Both the position numbers and the translations under genes were made by a program. Below the pieces are notes generated by a model that saw nothing but the letters and a program-made list of their open reading frames with translations, had not been told where the DNA came from and made no database searches. 64,000 bases of DNA from Herpetosiphon giganteus. GTDB lineage: Bacteria; Chloroflexota; Chloroflexia; Chloroflexales; Herpetosiphonaceae. This document shows, piece after piece, positions 17,914-26,048 of the stretch. The stretch lies in contig NZ_JAFBCZ010000001.1 of the NCBI RefSeq assembly GCF_016907925.1, positions 1-64,000 of the forward strand, in the 5' to 3' direction. Each line of letters begins with the position of its first letter. Position 1 is the stretch's first letter.

Positions 17914-17937
17914 CTTATTATTGTTCCCTCACCCCAA

Positions 17938-17970
17938 CCCCTCTCCCGTGGCGCGGGCGAGGGGCTTTTT
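17938..17970 (+). terminator. Intrinsic terminator formed by a GC-rich repeat unit
   Basis: Stem CCCCTCTCCCG (17938-17948) / CGGGCGAGGGG (17954-17964) with one mismatch and a 5-base loop, then C and five T. The sequence belongs to the dispersed CCCTCACCCC family, so here a repeat appears to serve as the terminator of the FG-GAP gene. Confidence 0.7.
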
Positions 17971-18018
17971 GCTTAATTTGGATCATTTTTATCGCCCACA
18001 TTCCAGTGAGGAAATTCC

Positions 18019-19146
18019 TCAAATCGAGGCAGTTGGTTCTTTAGCTAATTGGCGGCGTTTGTTGCCAAAGCGAGGCATGTTGAAACAGAGTGGCAACGGA
18101 CGTTCGCCAGTCCACGGCGCAGGCGGAGCAGTCACCAATTTGGCCAATTCGATCAACACCTGATCATAATTAACCCGCCAGCCAGCAAAATCGCGCCAGG
18201 CTTGATCGCGGTCGGCTTTGAGCGGCACGCCAATCTCAGCCAATTCAGCACACGCCGCATCAAACTCAGCCCGCGTGATGCTAATTGGGTCGTCGGCGTG
18301 GGGCGTGGCATTGTAAGAAATCATATACAAATCGGCGATGCGGCGCAGCGCCAAATAACCGGCCCGAATGCACAAATCTGCATCAGGCTGACGTGGAATA
18401 TCGAGCGTCGAAACTGCCAAAGCAGCAGCATCCAAGACCGCTGCCGAAGCCGTAATCCACGAGCGATAGGGCTGAGGCGAACGAAAAAACGCCAAAGCAG
18501 CAAAAGTCGTATGGCTCTCCTCTAGCTCAGCAAACCAAAGTTCCCAAGCTGCCCACTGCTCGGGCATGCGCTCCAAATTATGAATCCGTTGATAGCGCTG
18601 AATCATGGTAATTGCCGATGGTGGCGTGCCAGCCCGCACTTCGAGCAAGGTTACAGCTTCTTCTCGCTTGGAAAACGCGCCATACATTGTTGGCAAATAG
18701 GCAATTAGCAAGGCCACAATGCCCAAGCCCACCGTCGCCGCCAAAAAGGCCAAAATCGTTTCAATCGTCGAATCGACCGGCGCAAAGCCCAAGGTCAACA
18801 TCGAAGAGCCGCTAAGCAAAAAAGCCTTGCTCCATGGATGTTCGCCAACCGCCCAAAACATACAGGTAAAGCCCGTAATCGCCAACACCATCCAAACGAC
18901 GGGAATAATTAACAAGGCGACTGGCGCATAAAACGCCAACACCCGATCAGCTTGTTCGTAGTGGTGGATGCGGCGCAAACGCAACAAAAAGCAGCCATAG
19001 ACCAGCCGAAATGTACTGCGCGTCAGCCAAACATTATCGCCGCGTGGCAACACAACCATGCGAATTGCGCTAAATAGCGTGAAGGCCACAATTACCAACC
19101 CGATCAAAAACACCCCAAGATTGATTAATCCCTCGATCATTGTCAT
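18019..19146 (-). CDS. K+-channel-like integral membrane protein
   Basis: A 375-residue protein starting at ATG 19146 (GAGG 5 bases upstream; a longer frame reaches 19206). It has an N-terminal transmembrane helix, then a helix (VLAFYAPVALLIIPVVWMVL), a re-entrant-looking stretch WSKAFLLSGSSMLTLGFAP and another helix (ILAFLAATVGLGIVALLIAY). That is the TM-pore-TM layout of ion channels, with TLGF in place of the usual TxGYG filter. About 200 mostly alpha-helical cytosolic residues follow. I infer a divergent potassium-channel-type protein; ion selectivity is uncertain because the second filter glycine is Ala. Confidence 0.55.
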   Translation of the reverse strand: MTMIEGLINLGVFLIGLVIVAFTLFSAIRMVVLPRGDNVWLTRSTFRLVYGCFLLRLRRIHHYEQADRVLAFYAPVALLIIPVVWMVLAITGFTCMFWAVGEHPWSKAFLLSGSSMLTLGFAPVDSTIETILAFLAATVGLGIVALLIAYLPTMYGAFSKREEAVTLLEVRAGTPPSAITMIQRYQRIHNLERMPEQWAAWELWFAELEESHTTFAALAFFRSPQPYRSWITASAAVLDAAALAVSTLDIPRQPDADLCIRAGYLALRRIADLYMISYNATPHADDPISITRAEFDAACAELAEIGVPLKADRDQAWRDFAGWRVNYDQVLIELAKLVTAPPAPWTGERPLPLCFNMPRFGNKRRQLAKEPTASI

Positions 19147-19192
19147 AGCACCCTCGACGCTTGCCGATACTTGGGGATATTGTATACCTTGA

Positions 19193-19463
19193 AGAACATA
19201 GAACAAAGAGCATAGAACATAGGGGTTAGGCTATGGGCTATAGGTTGAAGGCGATGGTGAACAGCATCCAACTAACTGGAAGCAGAACATAGAACATAGA
19301 GCAGAGGGGTTAGGCTATGGGGTATAGGGAACAGCATGCAACGAATCTGTGCAATCTGTGGCTAAAAAACCATGCTGTTGCTATTCCACCTAATGTCCGA
19401 TAGCCCATAGCCCATAGCCTCTCCTTCTCTGTGCCTCTGGATTAAAATTTAAATTTTCAAACC
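19193..19463. repeat. Heptamer repeat mosaic
   Basis: CATAGAR tracts (about 19196-19222 and 19283-19300), GGCTATN tracts, a CAATCTGTG-type pair and CCATAGC heptamers (about 19395-19420). No gene is present. Confidence 0.8.
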
Positions 19464-19500
19464 CTATGTTCTATGTTCTATGTTCTATGCTCTATGTTCT
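19464..19500. repeat. CATAGAR heptamer tract overlapping the galK stop
   Basis: Five heptamers, read on the minus strand as CATAGAA/CATAGAG. The final codons of galactokinase (His-Arg-Ala) and its TAG stop (19485-19487) lie within the tract. Confidence 0.85.
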
Positions 19501-20615
19501 TCAACGGTTAATGCTGAGGCTTTAGTGCTAAATGCTTCGCATGTGCGGCCAGTTGCTGCTTGATACGCCGGCCCTAAGGCGGCAATCACCGCATCGACCT
19601 GCGGCGCTTCGACTAAGGCCACGCAGCAACCACCAAACCCAGCGCCCGTGAGCCGCGCACCCCAAACACCGGGCATTGCGCGCAACAATTCGGTCAGCTG
19701 ATCAAGCTCTGGGCCGCTGACCTCATAATCATCACGCAAACTCCAGTGCGATTCGTTCATCAACGCGCCAACAGAGCCAAAATCGCCAGCCCGAAACGCA
19801 GCGGCGGCCTTATGCACACGCTCGTTTTCGCTCACAACATGGCGGGCACGTCGATAAATCACATCATTAAACAGATTTTGGTCGGCAGCTTGGGCCAGCA
19901 AATCGCTGCTCACATCGCGCAAATCTTGAATGCTTGGATCAAGCTGTTGCAACATTGCCACTGCTTGCTCGCATTCTGCGCGGCGTTGATTGTAGGCCGA
20001 GCCAGCCAAAGTGCGTGGCACGTTGCTATCAATCACCAAAACCGCCACTTCAGCAGGAATCGGCACAGCCTCGATCGCCAACGAACGGCAATCGATCAAG
20101 GTGGCGTGGCCAACAACTCCTGCGGCAATCGAGAGTTGATCCATAATCCCACAATTAACATGAGCATATTCAATTTCGGCGCGTTGGGCAATTTTGGCCA
20201 ATTCAGTTGGGGCAATCGTGATGCCTTGGGCGTGCAAAAGGCTAAATCCCAAGCCAACTTCGAGCGAAGCCGATGAGCTTAAACCGCCACTCAAGGGCAA
20301 ATCGCCATCGATGCTAATCTCAGCGCCTTGTAATTGATAGCCAGCATCAAGCAACGCTTGGGCCGTGCCGCGCACATAATCGCGCCAATCGCCATGAGTT
20401 CCGGCAGCCAAATTGGCCAAATCGGCCTGATCATGGGCATTGAAACGCAAAGCATGAACAATTAATTGTTGATCGGCGCGCGGTTGCACTTGAAAGGTCG
20501 TGCCGCGCTCAAGCGCCAACGGCATCACAAAGCCTGCGTTGTAATCGGTGTGTTCGCCAATTAAATTAACTCGCCCAGGCGAACGAACAAAAAAGCCAGC
20601 GTTAACCTTGGTCAT
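19485..20615 (-). CDS. galK: Galactokinase
   Basis: A 376-residue GHMP kinase that phosphorylates galactose at C1 with ATP (Leloir pathway). Signatures: GRVNLIGEHTDYN (14-26, sugar binding), GLSSSAS (111-117, ATP-binding loop) and catalytic Asp159 in CGIMDQ. ATG 20615 is preferred over the TTG at 20630 because GGAG sits 9 bases before it. The other Leloir genes are not adjacent. The last codons and the stop are supplied by a heptamer repeat tract. Confidence 0.95.
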   Translation of the reverse strand: MTKVNAGFFVRSPGRVNLIGEHTDYNAGFVMPLALERGTTFQVQPRADQQLIVHALRFNAHDQADLANLAAGTHGDWRDYVRGTAQALLDAGYQLQGAEISIDGDLPLSGGLSSSASLEVGLGFSLLHAQGITIAPTELAKIAQRAEIEYAHVNCGIMDQLSIAAGVVGHATLIDCRSLAIEAVPIPAEVAVLVIDSNVPRTLAGSAYNQRRAECEQAVAMLQQLDPSIQDLRDVSSDLLAQAADQNLFNDVIYRRARHVVSENERVHKAAAAFRAGDFGSVGALMNESHWSLRDDYEVSGPELDQLTELLRAMPGVWGARLTGAGFGGCCVALVEAPQVDAVIAALGPAYQAATGRTCEAFSTKASALTVEEHRA

Positions 20616-20707
20616 AACCAAATGCTCCAAATGTCTATTGATGAGTACGTTAGCTGGCCAAGGAGCAATGTCTATTTAGGGGGAATACAGCAGAGGATTA
20701 ATCGAGA

Positions 20708-20739
20708 ATCAGCACCCAAATTTAAGCTTGGGTGCTGAT
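20708..20739 (-). terminator. Hairpin terminator after the CBS gene
   Basis: Perfect 12-bp stem ATCAGCACCCAA (20708-20719) / TTGGGTGCTGAT (20728-20739), 70 bases past the stop. The T tract is weak, so it may be a stabilising or factor-assisted terminator. Confidence 0.6.
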
Positions 20740-20808
20740 CGCGAATGTCTGATGATTTGAGCCAAAGCTGATCTTGCAAGCCAACGCACGAAAGCGATCG
20801 GCTAGATC

Positions 20809-22200
20809 TTATGCCTTATTGGCTAAATAATCAATCATGTCAATTTTGGTGATGATCCCGCGCACAACCTCGGATTCATCGACCACTACCGCCACTTGAC
20901 CACGGCTAAATACTTCGGTCAAGGCATCGATGCTGGTGTCAGGACCGACGGTTGCCACAGCGCTGCTGACAATATCGCTAATTTGGTGATCCATTTGGCC
21001 AGCGCCCGAAAGCAGGTAATCCAACAAATCGACTTCGGTGATCAAGCCGACCAACGTGCCATCATCACGAACGACTGGCATTTGCGAAATATCGTTAGCC
21101 TTCATATCTTGGATAACTTGAGCCACCGTGTGGGTTGCCTTGGATGAAATGACCGAGCGAGGCCGAATATCGAGCAATTGGCTAATTGGTTCGCTTTCCA
21201 AGAAGCCGTTTTCGCGCATCCAGTCGTCGGAGAAGATTTTGCTAATGTAGCGCACGCCAGAATCGGGCAGCAAAATCACAGCAGTTTTGCTTTCATCCCA
21301 ATTTTGCGCCCGCAACCAGCGCATTGCGCCAGCCACAGCCATGCCACACGAGCCACCAACAAACAGGCCTTCTTCGCGCACCATGCGGCGGGTCATCACG
21401 AATGATTCTTTATCGCCAACTTGCACCACATCATCAACATATTGGAAGTGCATCGTGGTTGGCAAGAAATCTTCGCCAACACCTTCGACTTTATAGCCAA
21501 AGGCTGGGCCAAGCTGGCCAGTGCGGAAATAGTCGGTATACAACGATCCAACTGGATCGATGCCAACAACTTGAATATTGGGATTTTGCTCTTTCAAGAA
21601 TTTGGCTGTGCCGCTAATCGTGCCGCCCGTGCCCATGCCAGCAATAAAGGCATCGATTTTGCCAGCGGTCTGCCGCCAAATTTCGGGGCCGGTTGAGCGA
21701 TAGTGAGCATCGGGGTTGGCTTGGTTCCAATATTGACCAGCCAAAATCGCGTTGGGCGTTTCTTCGGCCAAGCGCTTGGAAACCGAATAATACGAGCGTG
21801 GATCATCTGGCTCGACGGCGGTTGGCGTAATGACAACCTTCGCGCCGAGAGCACGCAAATAACGAATTTTTTCGTCACTCATTTTGTCGGGCATAACAAA
21901 AATGGTTTTGTAGCCACGAATTGCCGCAGCGATTGCCAAGCCCGCACCGGTGTTACCACTGGTTGGTTCGACAATCGTGCCACCTGGTTTGAGGCGGCCT
22001 GAGCGCTCGGCATCTTCGATCATGGCAATCCCAATTCGGTCTTTAACCGAACCACCTGGATTCATGTATTCGACTTTGGCCAAGACTTGGGCGCGAACGC
22101 CACGATTGACGCGATTTAACCGAACCAACGGTGTGTTGCCGATTGCGTCCAAAATGGAGTCGTGAATTTGCGGCATCGCCATTGTTGCCGTCTCTGTCAT
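20809..22200 (-). CDS. Cystathionine beta-synthase (PLP fold plus CBS-domain pair)
   Basis: A 463-residue enzyme with a type-II PLP fold: the PLP lysine is Lys53 in GGSVKDRIG, TSGNTGAG binds the cofactor phosphate, and GTGGTISG follows. Two CBS domains (about 340-463) form a C-terminal Bateman module that probably binds adenosyl ligands. It condenses serine with homocysteine, or acts as a cysteine synthase on O-acetylserine; the two roles cannot be separated by eye. It lacks the N-terminal heme domain of animal enzymes. Start ATG 22200 has AGGAG 6 bases upstream. Confidence 0.9.
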   Translation of the reverse strand: MTETATMAMPQIHDSILDAIGNTPLVRLNRVNRGVRAQVLAKVEYMNPGGSVKDRIGIAMIEDAERSGRLKPGGTIVEPTSGNTGAGLAIAAAIRGYKTIFVMPDKMSDEKIRYLRALGAKVVITPTAVEPDDPRSYYSVSKRLAEETPNAILAGQYWNQANPDAHYRSTGPEIWRQTAGKIDAFIAGMGTGGTISGTAKFLKEQNPNIQVVGIDPVGSLYTDYFRTGQLGPAFGYKVEGVGEDFLPTTMHFQYVDDVVQVGDKESFVMTRRMVREEGLFVGGSCGMAVAGAMRWLRAQNWDESKTAVILLPDSGVRYISKIFSDDWMRENGFLESEPISQLLDIRPRSVISSKATHTVAQVIQDMKANDISQMPVVRDDGTLVGLITEVDLLDYLLSGAGQMDHQISDIVSSAVATVGPDTSIDALTEVFSRGQVAVVVDESEVVRGIITKIDMIDYLANKA

Positions 22201-22236
22201 TGGGTGCTCCTGCGGTGATTGATCAGTCATACTTCT

Positions 22237-22265
22237 ATCCTAATCGTAAAAATTCATTGCTGCAA
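22237..22265 (-). promoter_or_regulatory. Probable promoter of the CBS gene
   Basis: Minus strand TTGCAG (22260-22265), 17 bases, TAGGAT (22237-22242). It is a moderate match to the sigma-70 consensus, and the same pattern (TTGCGT-17-TAGGAT) precedes the ALDH16-like gene. Confidence 0.45.
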
Positions 22266-22295
22266 GCCAAAGCTTCGCCTCATGGTAGCACAAAC

Positions 22296-22520
22296 CAAGT
22301 ATGAAGGAAGAATTATGAAGGATGAAATTTAAGTTTATGGAATGGAAAAAATTGTGTTTTTAACGCAGAGGCGCAAAGAGCAAGGATGAGGGACGAATTA
22401 TGAGGACTGAAGTTTAGCGTTGATCGCTTAACGCAGAGGCGCAGAGCGAAAAATGAAGGATAAAGTATAAGGGCTGAAATACCGATCGCTAGCGAGCTTA
22501 ATGGTCTATGCTCTATGAAT
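22296..22520. repeat. Heptamer repeat mosaic
   Basis: GGATGAA/GGATGAG heptamers (about 22302-22325, 22384-22412 and 22450-22475) and two CGCAGAGG-type pairs (about 22360 and 22431). The remaining stretch 22521-22657 is AT-rich with nothing recognised. Confidence 0.8.
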
Positions 22521-22657
22521 TGACGATCTGGCACTGGTATTTAATCATAATTTTGTTATACAAATAAACACGTTTGCCACTTTTTTGGTCTGCTTAAAAT
22601 ACTATTAATAACGCTACCAAGATTGGCAAAAGTAGCGATTTACTGGGCAAAAAAGGA

Positions 22658-22686
22658 TTGACAGCTCTCAAGAAATTCGTTATAGT
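22658..22686 (+). promoter_or_regulatory. Near-consensus promoter of the WXG100/DUF6973-like gene
   Basis: TTGACA (22658-22663), 17-base spacer, TATAGT (22681-22686), 60 bases before ATG 22747. Such a strong promoter suggests real expression of the two-gene unit. Confidence 0.78.
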
Positions 22687-22746
22687 TACGCCCATATCAT
22701 GGTATATAGGTATTTTATTAATCATAATTTAAGGAGGGTGAAGCTT

Positions 22747-23799
22747 ATGGGGAATGCAGAAATCGTTAGTATTGATTATGAATCCATAACAAATGTTAGC
22801 AGTCGGTTCGGAAAATTGCGTGATACAATAGCGCAACTAAAATCTTCGCTGCAACGTCAATCCCAACAATTACAATCAACATGGGAAGGGGCCGCCGCTG
22901 TAACATTTTTCAAAGAGATGGAAACTGAAATCTTCCCTACATTTGAGCGGTTAAGCCAGTTATTGAATACCTCGAGTAGCGTAAGTAGCCAAATTGGAAA
23001 AACGTTTCGTGATGCTGAAGAAGAAGCCGCCAGACTTTTCAATGGTTCAGGATCAGGAGCTTCCAGCGATAAAAGTCAGCCAGTCAAGCAAACTTCTAGC
23101 TCTAGCCCAACTGCTGAAGAAACGCCACCACCGCCACCGCCCAATCGAGCAGAAGAAATCAATCGCCAATTCGAAGAATTCAAGCGGAATCGGCCAGAAC
23201 GATCACCCACAATTGATTATTTTCCTTCAGGGTTATCTGGGCTTGGAGCTTGGATTTTAGGCAAAAAATCAGTAAAAATAACCCAACGCGAAGCTGATTT
23301 ACTTGATGCATTGCAACCTTGGGAAAAAGCTACCTTTGAAGGTATTAAAGATGAAGCATTTAGTCAAGAAGCTAAATACTTTAATACGCCTGGCAAAAAT
23401 AATAACGACGGGCCTGCTGATGCCTTTCGCCATGCACTCTGGTCGGCACGTTTGGCGCAAGAATATGGGGCCGATTGGGCGACTGATTATACCAATGCGC
23501 ATGAGGAAATTAATGGAAACCCATCTGCACGTGAATTTATGGATCGAACTAATAACGCCTTAGGTATTCGAATTGCTCAAGAAAACCCCAATGCCTCGCC
23601 TGAGGAATTAGCTGATAAGATTTTTACGGCAATTCAAAATGGCGAGGGCGTGTATATTGTTGGAGCAAACGATCATCATAGTCAGTCGATTGAACGCCAA
23701 AATCTGATCGAAAATGGTCGCCTGGCTCCAACCAATGAAGATCTCAGCCCAAATGATAACCTGCCTGCTAATGCACCAGCAAAGGACTCTGAAAGTTAA
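22747..23799 (+). CDS. WXG100-like protein with C-terminal DUF6973-like domain (putative exported toxin)
   Basis: A 350-residue protein. Start ATG 22747 has AAGGAGG 9 bases upstream. Residues 1-98 are an ESAT-6/WXG100-type helical hairpin with the W-E-G turn at 46-48. Residues 100-135 are a Ser/Pro-rich linker. The C-terminal domain (about 185-320) has NDGPADAFRHALW (220-232), AHEE (251-254) and MDRTNNALG (265-273), which I recognise as DUF6973-like, a domain seen at the C-terminus of polymorphic toxins; its activity is not established to my knowledge. WXG100 modules usually direct type VII export, but no such genes are in view. It overlaps the next gene (TAATG). Confidence 0.72.
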   Translation: MGNAEIVSIDYESITNVSSRFGKLRDTIAQLKSSLQRQSQQLQSTWEGAAAVTFFKEMETEIFPTFERLSQLLNTSSSVSSQIGKTFRDAEEEAARLFNGSGSGASSDKSQPVKQTSSSSPTAEETPPPPPPNRAEEINRQFEEFKRNRPERSPTIDYFPSGLSGLGAWILGKKSVKITQREADLLDALQPWEKATFEGIKDEAFSQEAKYFNTPGKNNNDGPADAFRHALWSARLAQEYGADWATDYTNAHEEINGNPSAREFMDRTNNALGIRIAQENPNASPEELADKIFTAIQNGEGVYIVGANDHHSQSIERQNLIENGRLAPTNEDLSPNDNLPANAPAKDSES

Positions 23800-24281
23800 T
23801 GATACAACGTCAACATATCATAGCAATTCTACTGTTATGTTTATTAGGAGCTTGTTCAATGAATAATCAAGCAGTTGGGTTTGTTGATCGCACAGATCAA
23901 CAAAAAGATTTTGAGAATAGTATTACTACTGAATTAAACCAACAAGCAGTAGGCAGTAAGGTTGATATTGCGACCCTTGTAAATCTACAATGGGATACTC
24001 TTTGCACATTTACCGAAGGTGATTCATTTAATTATATCAATCAGACACTGGGATTTGATTGGATCAACGAAGATGGTTATTTATACGATAAAGAATTTGT
24101 CGTTTTTGTTGATGGTACATCGGTTGCAACTCATCTCAATTTCGCTAGCCCAACATTAATTATTAATCCCGCAAGTGATAAGCCTTGTATTCAGCGTAAT
24201 GAGGCTATCTTTGAGGTTGCCGAAATTCCTTCAGCAATTGAAGGTGTTTCAACACGACGAGTGCTCAGCAGAATCCGCTAA
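23799..24281 (+). CDS. Putative lipoprotein, candidate immunity partner
   Basis: A 160-residue protein with a lipoprotein signal peptide ending in the lipobox LLGAC (Cys19). It is translationally coupled to the upstream WXG100/DUF6973-like gene (stop and start share one base). The mature part has the pattern VDIATLVNLQWDTLCTF...GFDW, which recalls widespread uncharacterised lipoproteins with a D-x-W-D-K-L motif. A surface lipoprotein paired with a putative toxin would suit an immunity role against an extracellular effector, but this is only inference from position. Confidence 0.6.
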   Translation: MIQRQHIIAILLLCLLGACSMNNQAVGFVDRTDQQKDFENSITTELNQQAVGSKVDIATLVNLQWDTLCTFTEGDSFNYINQTLGFDWINEDGYLYDKEFVVFVDGTSVATHLNFASPTLIINPASDKPCIQRNEAIFEVAEIPSAIEGVSTRRVLSRIR

Positions 24282-24304
24282 TTTTTAGCAGAAAGATGTT
24301 TGCC

Positions 24305-24337
24305 AATGCCTACCAACAAATTTACTTGGTAGGCATT
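24305..24337 (+). terminator. Hairpin terminator after the lipoprotein gene
   Basis: Perfect 12-bp stem AATGCCTACCAA (24305-24316) / TTGGTAGGCATT (24326-24337), 9-base loop, 23 bases past the stop; followed by ATTAATT rather than a solid T run. Confidence 0.72.
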
Positions 24338-24414
24338 ATTAATTGTCTGATCATAGGGGGTTATTTTATTCGATTATGTTTTATTCTTTATTCCTTGCTT
24401 TGCGACGCTACATT

Positions 24415-24945
24415 AATTGATCCACGAAGACACACGAAGGATGGAAATCGACGAAGCACGCGAAGAGCGCAAAGGCTAAGTTTTTAGCCACAGATTGGCA
24501 CAGATTGACTCAGATTATTGTTCCAATTGCCCAATAGCCAATAGCCCAATAGCCATCGTTCTCTGCGCCGCTGCGTTAAAACCTAAGTCATGATGGGTTT
24601 TTAGCCACAGATTGATTTTCCAACAGCCCCAGCCTATAGCTGTACTGGTTCATCACATTAACCACCATATTTCTTTTCCACCCTTCCGTCCCGCCAGCGG
24701 GAAACGCAGGGGGCTTTAATCCCCCTGCACCCCCTCAAAGGACAATCCGCGGCCAAACGCCATTCATTGATGAACCTACGGATGGGTGGTGCTCAGCAGA
24801 ACCCATCCGTTTGATGAGGTTGGATTAGGGTGCCAATCTAATGAGCCATTACATATAGCCCAAAGCCAAGAGCCTCATCCCTTAATCCTGACCCCTTTTG
24901 ATTTTTGACTTCTGACTTCTGACTTTTGACTTCTTCCTTGCGCTC
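24415..24945. repeat. Repeat-rich intergenic region
   Basis: A gene-free stretch of 9-mer families (CACGAAGGA, CACAGATTG), GCCAATA heptamers, a two-hairpin palindromic element at 24679-24743 and TTYTGAC heptamers (about 24896-24932). The short frame at 24296-24487 runs into these repeats and is not considered a gene. Confidence 0.82.
24679..24743 (+). repeat. Two-hairpin palindromic element, copy 1
   Basis: CCACCCTTCCG, then stem TCCCGC/GCGGGA, then stem GCAGGGGG/CCCCCTGC with a 7-base loop, then ACCCCCTCAAAGGACA. It is one of five copies in the window. Confidence 0.85.
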
Positions 24946-25024
24946 CGCTCTTCATGGTACACTGGCCATATTGACATATGCGAATAAGTGCACGACCTAG
25001 AGCGTGCAGATAGCGGGTACTTCG

Positions 25025-25933
25025 ATGCAGGCAGTGCAAGTTTCAACCAATCAAAATCGAGCTGAAATTCCGTGGCGAGCCTATGTGGCGCTGGCAATTG
25101 GGATTGTTTGTATCGCGCTATCGGCGATTTGGGTCAAATGGGCCGCCGTGCCCGGGCCGGTTTCGGCGTTTTATCGCATGCTGATTCCAGCGGTTATTTT
25201 AGTGCCATGGTGGTTTGCCAAACGGCCCAAACATCTACCCAAGCAGGCCACGCGGCTTTCACTACTGGGCGGCGTTTTTTTTGCCTTCGATTTGGCTTTG
25301 TGGAACACGGCAATTTTGCTGACTTCGGCAGCCAACTCAACCTTGTTTGCCAATAACGCGCCGTTGTGGGTTGGCTTGGGGGCGTGGCTGATTTTTCGCG
25401 AACGCTTGCCGCAACGCTTTTGGTGGGGCATGGCAATTGCCCTCATTGGCGTGGTGGTGATTATGGGCGAGAATTTGCAGCAGCTCACGATCAGCCGTGG
25501 CGATTTGCTGGCGATCTCGGCTGGTGGTTTTTATGCTGCTTATTTGCTGACAACCCAACGCGCCCGCGCCGAGCTTGATACGCTGACCTTTATGACCTTG
25601 GGAATCGTGGTCAGTGTTGTGATTTTGGGCTTGTTGTGCTTAATCGGCGGGTTTAGCATTATCGGCTTTAGCGCCAAAACATGGTGGTCGTTGCTTGGCT
25701 TGGGCTTGGTTTCGCACCTTGGCGGCTGGCTGGCAATTAATTATGCGCTTGGCCACATTAAAGCAGCTACTGCTTCAGTCAGCTTGTTGGGCCAGCCTGT
25801 TTTGACCGCGCTGATCTCAATTCCGCTTTTAAACGAGCCTTTGCAGATCTTCCAAATTATTGGCGGTAGCTTGGTAATTGGCGGCATTTGGCTGGTTAAT
25901 ACTCAAAAAGAAGCAGCAGATAATAAAGTGTAG
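25025..25933 (+). CDS. EamA-family (DMT superfamily) transporter
   Basis: About 302 residues with ten hydrophobic helices arranged as two EamA repeats. The first half has PGPVSAFYRMLIPAVILV and LFANNAPLWVGLGAWL, and the second ends SVSLLGQPVLTALISIPLLNEPL, the classic C-terminal signature. It is probably a metabolite exporter; substrate unknown. The start is uncertain: ATG 25025 is used, but an in-frame GTG at 25004 would add seven residues, and neither has a strong ribosome site. Confidence 0.88.
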   Translation: MQAVQVSTNQNRAEIPWRAYVALAIGIVCIALSAIWVKWAAVPGPVSAFYRMLIPAVILVPWWFAKRPKHLPKQATRLSLLGGVFFAFDLALWNTAILLTSAANSTLFANNAPLWVGLGAWLIFRERLPQRFWWGMAIALIGVVVIMGENLQQLTISRGDLLAISAGGFYAAYLLTTQRARAELDTLTFMTLGIVVSVVILGLLCLIGGFSIIGFSAKTWWSLLGLGLVSHLGGWLAINYALGHIKAATASVSLLGQPVLTALISIPLLNEPLQIFQIIGGSLVIGGIWLVNTQKEAADNKV

Positions 25934-25971
25934 CGTTTATTACAGAATTGATGTATACTAGCAATAAGTCG

Positions 25972-25980
25972 TGCTATACT
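25972..25980 (+). promoter_or_regulatory. Extended -10 promoter of trxB
   Basis: TGCTATACT, an extended -10 (TGnTATAAT-like) 68 bases before the trxB start; no good -35 at normal spacing. Confidence 0.45.
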
Positions 25981-26048
25981 GATGCGACATGCAGCGACCA
26001 TGCCAACTGGAAATGCGGGGATGCTGCCAACAAAGGAGCCTTATTCAG

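Noticed and set aside
24296-24487. 63-codon frame with a hydrophobic start
   Set aside because: It begins inside a terminator hairpin and ends in CACGAAG repeats; no ribosome site.
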